In this document: positions 38,972 through 47,888 of the stretch, in pieces
Layout: every line of letters begins with the position of its first letter
Numbering within the stretch: position 1 is the first letter of the stretch
NCBI RefSeq assembly: GCF_020510685.1
Contig: NZ_CP075185.1
Span: 4,543,001-4,607,000 of the forward strand
Source of the DNA: Dechloromonas denitrificans
Lineage (GTDB): Bacteria; Pseudomonadota; Gammaproteobacteria; Burkholderiales; Rhodocyclaceae
Direction: 5' to 3'
Length of the DNA: 64,000 nucleotides
Made by a program: the position numbers and the translations under genes
Notes under the pieces: generated by a model
The model's input: the letters and a program-made list of their open reading frames with translations, nothing else
Told to the model about the DNA's origin: nothing
Database searches by the model: none

Positions 38972-40468
38972 ATGCTGATCTGGTTCGTCGTTCTCTATCT
39001 GCTCGCCTCGATCGGCATCGGCCTTTTCGCCGCCACCCGCGTCCATAACGCCAAGGATTTCGCCGTTGCCGGGCGCAGCCTGCCGCTGCCGGTCGTCACC
39101 GCGACAGTGTTTGCCACCTGGTTCGGCGCCGAGGCGGTATTCGGGGTGTCCGCCACCTTCGTCAAGGACGGCCTGCGCGGCGTCGTCGCCGATCCTTTCG
39201 GCGCCAGCCTGTGCCTGGTCATTGCCGGCATCTTTTACGGCACCAAGATCTACAAGCTCAATGTCCTGACGCTCGGCGACTTTTTCCGCATGCGTTACAA
39301 CCGCAAGGTCGAAATCCTTGCCACGCTGTGCATCGTGATCTCCTATCTCGGCTGGGTATCGGCCCAGATCAAGGCCCTCGGCCTGGTCTTCAACGTCGTT
39401 ACCGAAGGGGCGATCAGCCCGCAACTTGGCATGGTGCTGGGCACCGCCATCGTGCTCACCTACACCACCTTTGGCGGCATGTTCTCGGTGGCCATTCTCG
39501 ATTTCGTCCAGATGGGCGTCGTCATGGGCGGCATGCTGTTCATCGGCTATCTCGTCTCGGGCATGACCGGCGGCGTCCAGGCCGTCATCAACCACGCCTC
39601 GGCGGCCGGCAAGCTCGACTTTTTCCCTAGCGGCAACTGGGTCGAATGGCTGGCCTTCGTGGGCGCCTGGCTGACCATGATGCTCGGCTCGATTCCGCAG
39701 CAGGACGTCTTCCAGCGCGTCACCTCGGCGAAGAGCGCACGCGTTGCCATCTACGCCTCGATGCTCGGCGGCGTCCTGTATTTCTGCTTCACCTTCGTGC
39801 CGATGTTCATCGCCTATTCGGCGACCCTGATCAACCCGGTCCAATTCACCGGGCTGATCCAGAACGATTCCCAGCTCGTCCTGCCGACGCTGGTCCTGCA
39901 GCACACCCCGATCTTTGCCCAGGCCATCTTCTTTGGCGCCGTGCTGGCGGCGATCATGGCCTGTTCGTCGGCAACGCTGCTCGCCCCGTCAGTATCGTTT
40001 TCAGAAAACATCCTGCGCAACATCTACCCGGCGATCAACGATCGTGGCCTGCTCCGCATGATGCGCATCACCATGGTCTGTTTCGCCTGCCTGGTGCTCG
40101 GCTTTGCGCTGTCCAGCCAGGCCTCGATCTTCAAGATGGTGGAAAGCGCCTACAAGATCACGCTGGCCGGCGCTTTCGTGCCACTCTTCTTCGGTGCCTA
40201 TTGGTCGCGCGGCACCACCCAGGGCGCCCTGGCGGCGATCATCGGCGGCGTCAGCGCGTGGCTGGTGATCGAGTTGCTGGTCGGCGACGCCAGTCTGGTG
40301 CCGCCGCAATTGATCGGACTGGGCGTCAGCGTCATCGGCATGATCGGCGGCTCGCTGCTGCCGCAATGGGTCGGCAGCCCGACGCCGCATGCCGATTTCC
40401 ATCAGGCGCTGCATCACCGGGCAGCGGCAGAAACCCACCACGCGGCCGATCACGCGCATTTGCACTGA
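38972..40468 (+). CDS. Sodium:solute symporter family transporter
   Basis: 498-residue inner-membrane protein with about 13 hydrophobic segments, SSSF family. Typical features are the N-terminal VVLYLLASIGIGLFAATRVHNAKDFAVAGRSLP-like stretch, TWFGAEAVFGVSATF, and the later GAVLAAIMACSSATLLAPSVSFSENIL segment. The C-terminal tail is His-rich (HADFHQALHHRAAAETHHAADHAHLH), suggesting metal binding on the cytoplasmic side. The substrate is not evident; it has its own -10 box. Confidence 0.88.
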   Translation: MLIWFVVLYLLASIGIGLFAATRVHNAKDFAVAGRSLPLPVVTATVFATWFGAEAVFGVSATFVKDGLRGVVADPFGASLCLVIAGIFYGTKIYKLNVLTLGDFFRMRYNRKVEILATLCIVISYLGWVSAQIKALGLVFNVVTEGAISPQLGMVLGTAIVLTYTTFGGMFSVAILDFVQMGVVMGGMLFIGYLVSGMTGGVQAVINHASAAGKLDFFPSGNWVEWLAFVGAWLTMMLGSIPQQDVFQRVTSAKSARVAIYASMLGGVLYFCFTFVPMFIAYSATLINPVQFTGLIQNDSQLVLPTLVLQHTPIFAQAIFFGAVLAAIMACSSATLLAPSVSFSENILRNIYPAINDRGLLRMMRITMVCFACLVLGFALSSQASIFKMVESAYKITLAGAFVPLFFGAYWSRGTTQGALAAIIGGVSAWLVIELLVGDASLVPPQLIGLGVSVIGMIGGSLLPQWVGSPTPHADFHQALHHRAAAETHHAADHAHLH

Positions 40469-40483
40469 CATACAATCGGGCTC

Positions 40484-41536
40484 ATGAACACGCGCGGCCC
40501 CATTCTTCTTGCCCGTTACCTGGCCCTCGCCTGGTGCGGGCTGGTCGTCTACGGCAGCCTCCACCCGTTCAGCGGCTGGCGCGATACCGGGGTTTCGCCG
40601 ATCGCCTTCCTCGACGGCGGCTGGCCGCGCTACTGGACCGGCTTCGATCTGGCGGCCAACGTCGCCGTATACCTGCCGCTCGGCTTCTTCCTGACCCTGG
40701 CGCTGCGCGGTCTGCCGGGTCGCTTTACGGCACCGATCCTCGCCGTGCTGCTGGCCGGCGGCGTCAGCTTCGGGCTGGAAACGGTACAAACCTGGCTCCC
40801 CTCGCGCGTGCCGTCCAATGTCGATCTGGTTTGCAACACTCTGGGCGGCCTACTCGGCGCGATCTGGGTGCAATGGGTCGGGCCGCGAATTTTTGCCCGC
40901 ATCGCCGCGCTTGAACAGCAACTGATCGCACCGGTGCGGCACGCCGAACTCGGCCTGACCCTGCTCGGCCTCTGGCTGCTCGTCCCGCTGTCGCCGGAAA
41001 CCTTGCTCTTCGGCGCCGGCGATCTGCGCCAGTGGCTCGGCTTTACCGGCGCCATGCCGTTTGCAGCCGACAGTTTCGTCGTCATCGAAACCAGCATCAC
41101 CGCCCTCAACGCCCTTGCCGTCGGCCTGATCCTGCGCCTGCTCTGCATCCGGTGGACGGTTGCCTACCTGATCGTGCCGCTCTTCCTGCTCCTCGGGCTG
41201 ATCGTACGCACGCTGGCCGCCGCCGTTCTGATCAGTCCGGGCGAGGCGCTGGCCTGGCTGACGCCGGGCGCCCAGAACGGCTTGCTGATCGGCGGACTCG
41301 GTTTGGCCGTCGCCCTGGCCCTGCCGGCTACTCCGCGCCTGATGCTGGCGGCGCTGGCGCTGATGGCCGGCGCCGTGCTGGTCAACCTGGCGCCGCCCAA
41401 CCCGTATTCGACGGCGGCGCTGGCCACCTGGCGGCAGGGACACTTTCTCAATTTCAACGGTCTGACCCGACTGGTCGCCACGCTATGGCCTTTCCTGACC
41501 TTGCCATTCTTGCTGCTGACCAGCCGTAAACCGTAG
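40484..41536 (+). CDS. VanZ family membrane protein
   Basis: 350 residues. The VanZ domain is in the first 130 residues: LVVYGSLHPFSGWR, ANVAVYLPLGFFLTL, SFGLETVQTWLPSRVPSNVDLVCNTLGG-like text. It is followed by about 200 residues with five or six more hydrophobic segments and a C-terminal stretch ending FLNFNGLTRLVATLWPFL. VanZ proteins are linked to glycopeptide resistance in Gram-positives; in proteobacteria the role is unknown. It follows the symporter gene by 15 bp. Confidence 0.82.
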   Translation: MNTRGPILLARYLALAWCGLVVYGSLHPFSGWRDTGVSPIAFLDGGWPRYWTGFDLAANVAVYLPLGFFLTLALRGLPGRFTAPILAVLLAGGVSFGLETVQTWLPSRVPSNVDLVCNTLGGLLGAIWVQWVGPRIFARIAALEQQLIAPVRHAELGLTLLGLWLLVPLSPETLLFGAGDLRQWLGFTGAMPFAADSFVVIETSITALNALAVGLILRLLCIRWTVAYLIVPLFLLLGLIVRTLAAAVLISPGEALAWLTPGAQNGLLIGGLGLAVALALPATPRLMLAALALMAGAVLVNLAPPNPYSTAALATWRQGHFLNFNGLTRLVATLWPFLTLPFLLLTSRKP

Positions 41537-41537
41537 C

Positions 41538-41551
41538 GTTCCACGTGAAAC
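41538..41551. promoter_or_regulatory. parS-like ParB binding site 3, in the ferredoxin operon promoter
   Basis: GTTCCACGTGAAAC, a full match to the parS core GTTNCACGTGAAAC. It starts 1 bp after the VanZ stop and includes the -35 region of the next promoter. Confidence 0.7.
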
Positions 41552-41560
41552 GGGACCGCC

Positions 41561-41566
41561 TATAAT
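41561..41566 (+). promoter_or_regulatory. -10 box of the ferredoxin-dsbD operon
   Basis: A perfect TATAAT lies 17 bp downstream of GTTCCA (41538-41543), which could serve as a -35 and is part of the parS-like site. A transcript would start near 41573, just before the GGAG ribosome-binding site of the ferredoxin gene. Confidence 0.55.
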
Positions 41567-41590
41567 GTTCTTCCCCCATGGAGAAACCGG

Positions 41591-41899
41591 ATGAGCTATT
41601 TCAAACACCACGTCTTTTTCTGCTGTAACCAGCGCGAAGCCAACGAGCAATGCTGCAATGCCGTCGGCGGAACCGAAATGTTCGCCTTTGCCAAGGACCG
41701 CATTGGCGCCCTGAAAAAGAATGGTGCCGGCCAGATTCGCATCAACAAGGCCGGCTGCCTCGGCCGTTGCGATCAAGGGCCGGTGATGGTCGTGTACCCC
41801 GAAGAAGTCTGGTATTCCTACTTCGACAAGGAAGATGTCGAGGAAATCATCAACGAACACCTGCTTAACGATCGCATCGTCGAACGCCTGAAAATATGA
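41591..41899 (+). CDS. [2Fe-2S] thioredoxin-like ferredoxin
   Basis: 102 residues. Thioredoxin-fold 2Fe-2S ferredoxin pattern: HHVFFCCNQREANEQCCN near the N-terminus and INKAGCLGRCDQGPVMVVYPE later, giving the spaced Cys ligands of this family. Residues after 75 (WYSYFDKEDVEEIINEHL) match the usual C-terminus. It likely works as a cytoplasmic electron carrier. It is the first gene of a six-gene operon reaching dsbD; the next start overlaps its stop by 4 bp. Confidence 0.9.
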   Translation: MSYFKHHVFFCCNQREANEQCCNAVGGTEMFAFAKDRIGALKKNGAGQIRINKAGCLGRCDQGPVMVVYPEEVWYSYFDKEDVEEIINEHLLNDRIVERLKI

Positions 41900-42534
41900 G
41901 AGCGCTGGAAGAAAAGATCCTGATCGATGGCCCGGCCGGCAAGATCGACGTCATCATGGAACGGCCGGATGCGCCGCGCGGCATCGCGCTGATCGCCCAT
42001 CCGCACCCGATCGGTGGCGGCGCCAATACCAACAAGGTGGCCTACACGCTGGCCCGCACTTTCGTCAGTCTCGGCTATGCCGCTTTTCGGCCGAATTTCC
42101 GCGGCGTCGGCGGCACTGAAGGCGTCCATGACGAAGGCCGCGGCGAGACCGACGACCTACTGGCCGTTCTGCAGGATGCCAAGTGCCGCTGCGGCGACCT
42201 GCCGGTGGCGCTGGCCGGCTTTTCCTTCGGCGCCTACTGCCAGACGCGCGTGGCCAAACGGCTGGCCGAAGCCGGGCACCCGGCCCAGCGCCTGGTGCTG
42301 GTCGGCACCGCCGCCGGCTTCGTCGAAGGCACCCGTCAGTACGACACCGAAGCCGTGCCGCACGACACCATTGTCATTCACGGCTCGGCCGACGAAACCG
42401 TACCGCCGGCCAATGTCTTTGACTGGGCGCAACCGCTCGACCTGCCCGTCGTCATCGTGCCCGGCGCCGACCACTTTTTCCATCGTCGCCTGCACCTGAT
42501 CCGCGACATCATCACCCGCGCATGGCGACACTAG
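41896..42534 (+). CDS. Alpha/beta hydrolase (COG2945-like)
   Basis: 212 residues. Short alpha/beta-hydrolase with the family text [38 protein letters not shown], the nucleophile elbow [10 protein letters not shown] (S110) and [11 protein letters not shown] before the C-terminal ADHFFHRRL with the catalytic His. No signal peptide. The substrate is unknown. It overlaps the ferredoxin gene by 4 bp and the ABC ATPase gene by 13 bp. Confidence 0.88.
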   Translation: MRALEEKILIDGPAGKIDVIMERPDAPRGIALIAHPHPIGGGANTNKVAYTLARTFVSLGYAAFRPNFRGVGGTEGVHDEGRGETDDLLAVLQDAKCRCGDLPVALAGFSFGAYCQTRVAKRLAEAGHPAQRLVLVGTAAGFVEGTRQYDTEAVPHDTIVIHGSADETVPPANVFDWAQPLDLPVVIVPGADHFFHRRLHLIRDIITRAWRH

Positions 42535-43439
42535 GCGTCGTCAACCTTCGCAAGACCTATGCCGGCACCGCGGTGGTCGACGGGCTGTCCTTCGCCGTCG
42601 AACCGGGTACCTGCTTCGGCCTGCTCGGCCCGAACGGCGCCGGCAAGACGACAACCTTGCGCCTCTGCCTCGGCTTGACCGCTCCGGACAGCGGCGAAAT
42701 CACCCTCAACAACTGCGCCATTCCCCAGGATGCCCAGCGGGCGAGGGCACGGGTTGGCGTCGTGCCGCAGTTCGACAACCTCGACCCGGACTTCTCGGCG
42801 AGCGAAAACCTGCTCGTCTTCGGCCGCTACTTTGGCATTCCCGAACCCGAGATCAAGGCCCGCATCCCGCAACTGCTCGACTTCGCCAGCCTCGGCAGCA
42901 AGGCCGACGCCCGCATCTCGACGCTGTCCGGCGGCATGAAGCGCCGGCTGACCCTGGCCCGCGCCCTGGTCAACAACCCCGACATCATTTTCCTCGACGA
43001 ACCGACGACCGGCCTCGATCCACAGGCCCGTCACCTGATCTGGGATCGCTTGAAACAACTGAAGTCGGCCGGCAAGACGCTGATCCTGACCACCCATTTC
43101 ATGGACGAGGCGGAACGCCTGTGCGACTCGCTGATCGTCATCGACCACGGTCGCAAGATCGCCGAAGGCAGCCCGCGCCAGCTGATTGCCGAGCAGATCG
43201 AACCGCAGGTCATCGAGGTCTACGACGAGGCCGGCGGCGACCTGCCGGGCTTTGTCGAAGCCCACCGCCAACTGGCCGAGCGGGTCGAGAGCAGCGGCGA
43301 AACGGCCTTCTTCTACTGCCGTGCGCCGCACGAGCTGCTCGCCCGGCTGGCCCTGGCCAGCGGTTTGCGTTACGTCCATCGCGCCTCCAATCTCGAAGAC
43401 GTATTTATCAAACTGACCGGCCGGGAGCTCCGGGACTGA
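42522..43439 (+). CDS. ABC exporter ATP-binding protein (NodI-like)
   Basis: 305 residues. P-loop GPNGAGKT at residues 36-43, ABC signature [17 protein letters not shown], Walker [14 protein letters not shown]. The C-terminal about 80 residues ([42 protein letters not shown]) match the extension of the NodI/drug-exporter subfamily. Paired with the permease encoded next, whose ATG shares one base with its stop. Confidence 0.93.
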   Translation: MATLGVVNLRKTYAGTAVVDGLSFAVEPGTCFGLLGPNGAGKTTTLRLCLGLTAPDSGEITLNNCAIPQDAQRARARVGVVPQFDNLDPDFSASENLLVFGRYFGIPEPEIKARIPQLLDFASLGSKADARISTLSGGMKRRLTLARALVNNPDIIFLDEPTTGLDPQARHLIWDRLKQLKSAGKTLILTTHFMDEAERLCDSLIVIDHGRKIAEGSPRQLIAEQIEPQVIEVYDEAGGDLPGFVEAHRQLAERVESSGETAFFYCRAPHELLARLALASGLRYVHRASNLEDVFIKLTGRELRD

Positions 43440-44197
43440 TGCAACTGTTCAACTGGCTCCCCATCTGGCGGCGCAATTTCCTGGTCTGGAAAAAGCTGGC
43501 CATCCCCTCCATCCTCGGCAATCTGGCCGATCCGCTGATCTACATGCTCGGCCTCGGTTATGGTCTGGGCGCCATGCTGCCGAACATCGACGGCCAGTCC
43601 TATGTCGCCTTCCTGGCCGGCGGCACCGTTTGTGCCTCGACGATGAATGCCGCGACCTTCGAGGCCCTGTATTCGTCCTTTTCCCGGATGCACGTCCAGA
43701 AAACCTGGGACGCCATCCTCAACACACCGCTCGGTCTGACCGATGTGGTCGCTGGCGAACTGTTCTGGGCGGCGACCAAGTCGCTGTTTTCCGGCGCCGC
43801 CATTCTCGTCGTCATCACCGCCCTCGGCCTGACCCACGGCCCGATGCTGCTCTGGGCGCTGCCGGCCATCGTCCTGACCGGCCTGGCCTTTGCCGCGCTC
43901 GGCCTGATCTGGAATGCGCTGGCCCCGTCCTACGATTTCTTCATGTATTACTTCACGCTGTTCATCACGCCGATGACGCTGATTTCCGGCGTCTTTTTCC
44001 CGACCGATCAACTGCCCGGCTGGCTGGCCATGATCGGCGCCTGGCTGCCGCTCGCCCAGGGCGTTGCCCTGGTCCGTCCACTGCTCGCCGGCCAGATCCC
44101 GACCGACGCCCTGATCCATATCATGGCCTTGCTCGGCACCACCGTCGTAGCCTTCACCATTGCGCTACGGCTGACCCGCCGCCGGCTCCTCAAATAG
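43439..44197 (+). CDS. ABC-2 type exporter permease (NodJ-like)
   Basis: 252 residues with about six membrane segments; the N-terminus WLPIWRRNFLVWKKLAIPSILGNLADPLIYMLGLGYGLG is the NodJ/ABC-2 pattern, and FFMYYFTLFITPMTLISGVFFPTDQLPGWL is the conserved late block. The ATG at 43439 overlaps the ATPase stop by one base. Together they form an exporter of lipid-linked saccharide or drug type; the substrate is unknown. Confidence 0.92.
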   Translation: MQLFNWLPIWRRNFLVWKKLAIPSILGNLADPLIYMLGLGYGLGAMLPNIDGQSYVAFLAGGTVCASTMNAATFEALYSSFSRMHVQKTWDAILNTPLGLTDVVAGELFWAATKSLFSGAAILVVITALGLTHGPMLLWALPAIVLTGLAFAALGLIWNALAPSYDFFMYYFTLFITPMTLISGVFFPTDQLPGWLAMIGAWLPLAQGVALVRPLLAGQIPTDALIHIMALLGTTVVAFTIALRLTRRRLLK

Positions 44198-44206
44198 AGT
44201 TCGCTG

Positions 44207-44524
44207 ATGGAAACCCTGCTCGTCATTACCAATTGTCCCGACGAAGAAACCGCCAACGCCATCGCGCTGGCCCTGGTCGAGGCCAAACTGGCCGCCTGCG
44301 TCAATATCCTGCCACGCGTTCAGTCGCTTTACCGCTGGCAGGGCGTCGTCGAATCGGCCACCGAAATTCCGCTGTTCATCAAGACCAGCGCCGAGCGCTA
44401 TGCCGCGCTGGAAACAGCCATCCGCGAACTGCACCCGCACGCCATTCCGGAAATCATCGCGCTACCGGTCAGCCACGGCTTGCCGGCGTACTTGAACTGG
44501 GTGGCGGCAGAAACCGTCCAATGA
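44207..44524 (+). CDS. cutA: Divalent cation tolerance protein CutA
   Basis: 105 residues, a normal length for CutA1. It has VITNCPDEETANAIALALVEAKLAACVNILPRVQSLYRWQG-like text and the late EIIALPVSHGLPAYLNWV. It forms trimers and affects copper tolerance in E. coli. It sits directly before dsbD, a linkage seen in several proteobacteria, with a 4-bp overlap. Confidence 0.94.
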   Translation: METLLVITNCPDEETANAIALALVEAKLAACVNILPRVQSLYRWQGVVESATEIPLFIKTSAERYAALETAIRELHPHAIPEIIALPVSHGLPAYLNWVAAETVQ

Positions 44525-46275
44525 CCATGCGCAGCCTATTCCTCCTCTTTTCCTTGCTGTTCTCGCTAGCCCATGCCGACGAATTTCTCGATCCGGCTGT
44601 CGCCTTCAAGCCGTCGGCGCGCGCCCTCGATGGGCAAACCGTCGAAGTCACCTACGCGATCGCCAAAGGCTATTACCTGTACCGGCATGCCTTCCGGGTC
44701 GCCGTCGAAGGCGAAGCCGCGACACTGGGCGAACTGCAGATTCCCAAGGGCAAGGAAAAGGACGACGAGAACTTCGGCAAGGTCGAGGTCTATTACAAGA
44801 CGGTAGCCATTCGCGTACCAGTCGCACGCAATGCCTCGGGCGCCTTGGCGCTCAAGCTGAACGTCACCTCGCAAGGCTGTGCCGATGCCGGCGTCTGCTA
44901 TCCGCCGAAAACCCAGGCGGTCAGCCTCGAACTGCCCGATCCGGCCAGCACACCGTCGGCAGCTGGCGGCGCCGCGGCAACCGACGGCAACGAAAGCGGC
45001 ACGATCGCCAATACGCTGAAGAATGCCGGCTTCTGGGCCATTCTCGCCTTCTTTTTCCTGGCCGGCCTCGGCTTGTCGCTGACCCCCTGTGTCTTCCCGA
45101 TGATCCCCATCCTCTCGGGCATCATCGCCGGACAAGGGCACAAGATATCGCACGGCCGGGGCTTGGCCCTGTCGCTCACCTACGTCCTCGGGATGGCGGT
45201 GACCTACGCCGCAGCCGGCGTCGCTGCCGGCCTGACCGGCACGCTGCTTTCCGCCGCGCTGCAGAATGCCTGGGTACTGAGCAGCTTTGCGCTGGTTTTC
45301 GTGGTCTTGTCGTTCTCGATGTTCGGCTTCTACGAATTGCAACTGCCCAGTTCGCTGCAAAGCAAATTGTCGGACGAAGCGGGCCACCTGCAGGGCGGGC
45401 GCGGTATCGGCGTCTTCCTGATGGGCGCCCTGTCGGCCTTGATCGTCGGTCCCTGCGTCGCCGCACCGCTCGCCGGCGCCTTGCTCTACATCGGCCAGAC
45501 CGGCGATGCCGTACTCGGCGGCACCGCGCTGTTCGTCATGGCCCTGGGCATGGGCGCGCCGCTGATCGCGGTCGGCGTCGCCGGCGGTTCGCTGCTGCCG
45601 AAAACCGGGCCGTGGATGGAGGCCGTCAAGAAAGCCTTCGGCGTGCTGCTGCTGGCCACCGCCATCTGGCTGATCGCGCCGGTCATCCCGGCCGTTGTCG
45701 AAATGCTGGCCTGGGCGGCGCTGCTGATCATCCCGGCCATCTACCTGCATGCGCTCGACCCGCTGCCGCCGCACGCCAAGGGCTGGCATCGCTTCTGGAA
45801 AGGCATCGGCATCGTCATGCTGCTGACCGGCGCCGCCTTGCTGCTCGGCGCCCTGGCCGGCAGCCGCGACCCGCTGCAGCCGCTGGCCGGACTGCGCGGC
45901 CAGGCCCAGGCGGCGGAGATCAAGAAACTGCCGTTCGAACCAGTCGCCTCGCTGGCCGAACTGGAAAGCAAAGTCATGGCCGCCGGGCAACCGGTAATGC
46001 TCGATTTCTATGCCGACTGGTGCGTGTCGTGCAAGGAAATGGAGCGGTTCACCTTCTCCGAGGCAGCGGTGCAAGCCAAGCTGGCTGGCTTCAAGCTGCT
46101 CAAGGCCGACGTCACCGGCAACACCGCCGAGGACAAGGCGCTGCTCGCCCGGTTCAATCTCTACGGCCCGCCGGGTATCCTGTTTTTCGACAAACAGGGC
46201 AAGGAAATCAAGGCAGTCCGGGTCGTCGGCTTCCAGAACGCCGCGGCGTTCCTGCAGTCGCTGGAGCGGCTGTAA
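44521..46275 (+). CDS. dsbD: Thiol:disulfide interchange protein DsbD
   Basis: Carries reducing power from cytoplasmic thioredoxin to the periplasm; 584 residues. Signal peptide, then the N-terminal periplasmic domain with C120 and C126 (QGCADAGVCYPP), a central membrane domain with about eight segments (LTPCVFPMIPILSGI and VGPCVAAPLAGALLY hold its Cys pair), and a C-terminal thioredoxin domain with YADWCVSCKEM (C501/C504). The ATG at 44521 overlaps the cutA stop; the ATG at 44527 is an alternative. Confidence 0.96.
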   Translation: MTMRSLFLLFSLLFSLAHADEFLDPAVAFKPSARALDGQTVEVTYAIAKGYYLYRHAFRVAVEGEAATLGELQIPKGKEKDDENFGKVEVYYKTVAIRVPVARNASGALALKLNVTSQGCADAGVCYPPKTQAVSLELPDPASTPSAAGGAAATDGNESGTIANTLKNAGFWAILAFFFLAGLGLSLTPCVFPMIPILSGIIAGQGHKISHGRGLALSLTYVLGMAVTYAAAGVAAGLTGTLLSAALQNAWVLSSFALVFVVLSFSMFGFYELQLPSSLQSKLSDEAGHLQGGRGIGVFLMGALSALIVGPCVAAPLAGALLYIGQTGDAVLGGTALFVMALGMGAPLIAVGVAGGSLLPKTGPWMEAVKKAFGVLLLATAIWLIAPVIPAVVEMLAWAALLIIPAIYLHALDPLPPHAKGWHRFWKGIGIVMLLTGAALLLGALAGSRDPLQPLAGLRGQAQAAEIKKLPFEPVASLAELESKVMAAGQPVMLDFYADWCVSCKEMERFTFSEAAVQAKLAGFKLLKADVTGNTAEDKALLARFNLYGPPGILFFDKQGKEIKAVRVVGFQNAAAFLQSLERL

Positions 46276-46345
46276 CCGTTCGCTAGCCAACCCGGCCGGC
46301 CGGCCGCGCCGATCTTTGGCGAATCACGAAAAGCGCCGCTAACTT

Positions 46346-46373
46346 TTGTAAAAAGAAGGCCTTGCGCTAAAAT
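46346..46373 (+). promoter_or_regulatory. Putative promoter of the aryl-polyene-type cluster
   Basis: TTGTAA (46346-46351) and TAAAAT (46368-46373) with a 16-bp spacer. The -10 box ends only 9 bp before the first ATG at 46383, and no Shine-Dalgarno sequence is seen, so the first gene may be translated from a very short or absent leader. Confidence 0.5.
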
Positions 46374-46382
46374 GCGCCGACC

Positions 46383-46619
46383 ATGGAATCCCTTAGCCTG
46401 ATACGCGATTTTCTCCAGGACCGGCTCGGCACGACGCCCGACAAGGTCACTCCCGAAGCCCCGCTCGCTACACTCGGCGTCGATTCGCTGATGATGCTCG
46501 AATTGATGTTCGAATTTGAAGACCGTTTCGGCATCACCCTCTCCAAAGACCTGAAAAGCCCCGAGACTGTCGGCGAAATGGCTGCGCTGATGGACCGGCT
46601 GCGCAGCGAACAAAGCTGA
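46383..46619 (+). CDS. Acyl carrier protein (first of the aryl-polyene cluster)
   Basis: 78 residues. The phosphopantetheine serine is S35 in LGVDSLMMLELMFEFEDRFGI. It corresponds to one of the two small ACPs (ApeE/ApeF type) of aryl polyene loci. First gene of the cluster; the ketosynthase gene begins 3 bp after its stop. No ribosome-binding site is visible upstream. Confidence 0.88.
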   Translation: MESLSLIRDFLQDRLGTTPDKVTPEAPLATLGVDSLMMLELMFEFEDRFGITLSKDLKSPETVGEMAALMDRLRSEQS

Positions 46620-46622
46620 AGC

Positions 46623-47870
46623 ATGAACCAGCGTCGGGTGGCCATTACCGGGCTGGGGCTCGTCAGCCCCTACGGCGGCGATCTGCCGGATTTTTTCGCG
46701 CGCCTGCTGGCCGGTGAGTCGGCGGTCCGTTTTCTCCACACCGACGACGTTCCCCGGCCGTTGCGCATTCCCTTCGTCAGCTGTCCCGGCTTCAGTGCCG
46801 AGACGACGCTCGGTCGGGCACTGGCCGGGACGATGGACCGCTTCGCCCAGCTCGGTACCGCCGCCGCCTTCAGCGCCTGGGAAGATGCCGGCCTGACGCG
46901 CGGCCAGTTTCCGGAAAACCGCGACAACTGGGGCGTTGCCTGGGGTACGGCACTGGGCGGCACGCTGGCCTACGAAAAAGGCTACCGCGAGTTGTGGCAA
47001 AACGGCCGCGAGCGGGTTTCGCCGCTTTCCGTCATTCTCGGCATGAACAACGCGGCCAACGCCCACATTTCAATCCAGCTCGGCCTTGGCGGCGTCAGCA
47101 TGAGCCACACCGTGGCCTGTGCCTCGTCGGCCATCGCCATCGGCGAAGCCTTCCGCCGCGTGCGCAGCGGCGAAGCGCCGGTGATGCTGACCGGTGGTTC
47201 CGATGCGCCGCAGGCCTACGGCGTCGCCCGGGCCTGGGAAGCGTTGCGCGTCATGGCCAGCGGTGATGAACAGACCTCGCCGCAAGCCTGTCGGCCGTTC
47301 AGCGCCGACCGCACCGGCCTGGTCCTGGCCGAGGGCGGGGCGGCCCTGGTCCTTGAAGACTGGGCCCATGCCGTCGCTCGCGGCGCCCGCATCCACGGCG
47401 AACTGGTCGGCTACGGCACGAGTTGCGACCACAGCCACCTGGTCCGTCCGGAAGCGGCCGGCCAGGTCCGGGCGCTCAACGCCGCGCTGGCCGACGGCGG
47501 CCTGACGCCCGCCGACATCGATTACGTCAACGCCCACGGCACGGCCACCGCCGAGGGCGATCCGGTCGAAGTGGCGGCGCTCCGGGCGGTATTCGGCGAG
47601 CGGGCCAGCCGCCTGCCGATCAGCGCCACCAAATCGATGCACGGCCACCAGCTCGGTGCGGCCGGCGCCATCGAGGCCATCGTCACGGTACTCGCCCTGC
47701 GCGACCAGGCCATTCCGCCGACCGCCCATCTCGCCACGCTCGACCCGGCCTGCGTCGGTGTCGACCACGTGCGCAGCGTCCGACGCGACCAGCCGTTGCG
47801 GGCCGCCTTGTCGAACTCCTTTGCCTTTGGCGGCAGCAACGCGGTACTCGCGTTCCGCGCCCCAGCCTAA
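46623..47870 (+). CDS. Beta-ketoacyl-ACP synthase (FabF-like, cluster ketosynthase 1)
   Basis: 415 residues, full-length condensing enzyme. Catalytic C166 (TVACASSA), H305 (NAHGTATAEGD) and K337/H342 (ATKSMHGHQLGAAG) are all present. It starts VAITGLGLVSPYGG and ends SNSFAFGGSNAVLAF. It lies between two ACP genes, which suggests a role in loading or early condensation; the aryl polyene loci carry an equivalent extra ketosynthase. Confidence 0.93.
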   Translation: MNQRRVAITGLGLVSPYGGDLPDFFARLLAGESAVRFLHTDDVPRPLRIPFVSCPGFSAETTLGRALAGTMDRFAQLGTAAAFSAWEDAGLTRGQFPENRDNWGVAWGTALGGTLAYEKGYRELWQNGRERVSPLSVILGMNNAANAHISIQLGLGGVSMSHTVACASSAIAIGEAFRRVRSGEAPVMLTGGSDAPQAYGVARAWEALRVMASGDEQTSPQACRPFSADRTGLVLAEGGAALVLEDWAHAVARGARIHGELVGYGTSCDHSHLVRPEAAGQVRALNAALADGGLTPADIDYVNAHGTATAEGDPVEVAALRAVFGERASRLPISATKSMHGHQLGAAGAIEAIVTVLALRDQAIPPTAHLATLDPACVGVDHVRSVRRDQPLRAALSNSFAFGGSNAVLAFRAPA

Positions 47871-47888
47871 TCCCACGGAAGTCCTGCC

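Noticed and set aside
43121..43438. N-terminal extension of the ABC permease frame.
   Set aside because: It lies inside the ATPase gene in another frame; the permease starts at 43439 with the family N-terminus.
43630..44520. N-terminal extension of the dsbD frame through cutA and the permease gene.
   Set aside because: DsbD needs its signal peptide at the N-terminus, which begins at 44521; the upstream frame is a shadow of two real genes.
47764..47773. CACGTG core in CGACCACGTGCGCA.
   Set aside because: Flanks do not match parS (no GTT/AAC arms). The same holds for CACGTG at about 33946 and 62356.
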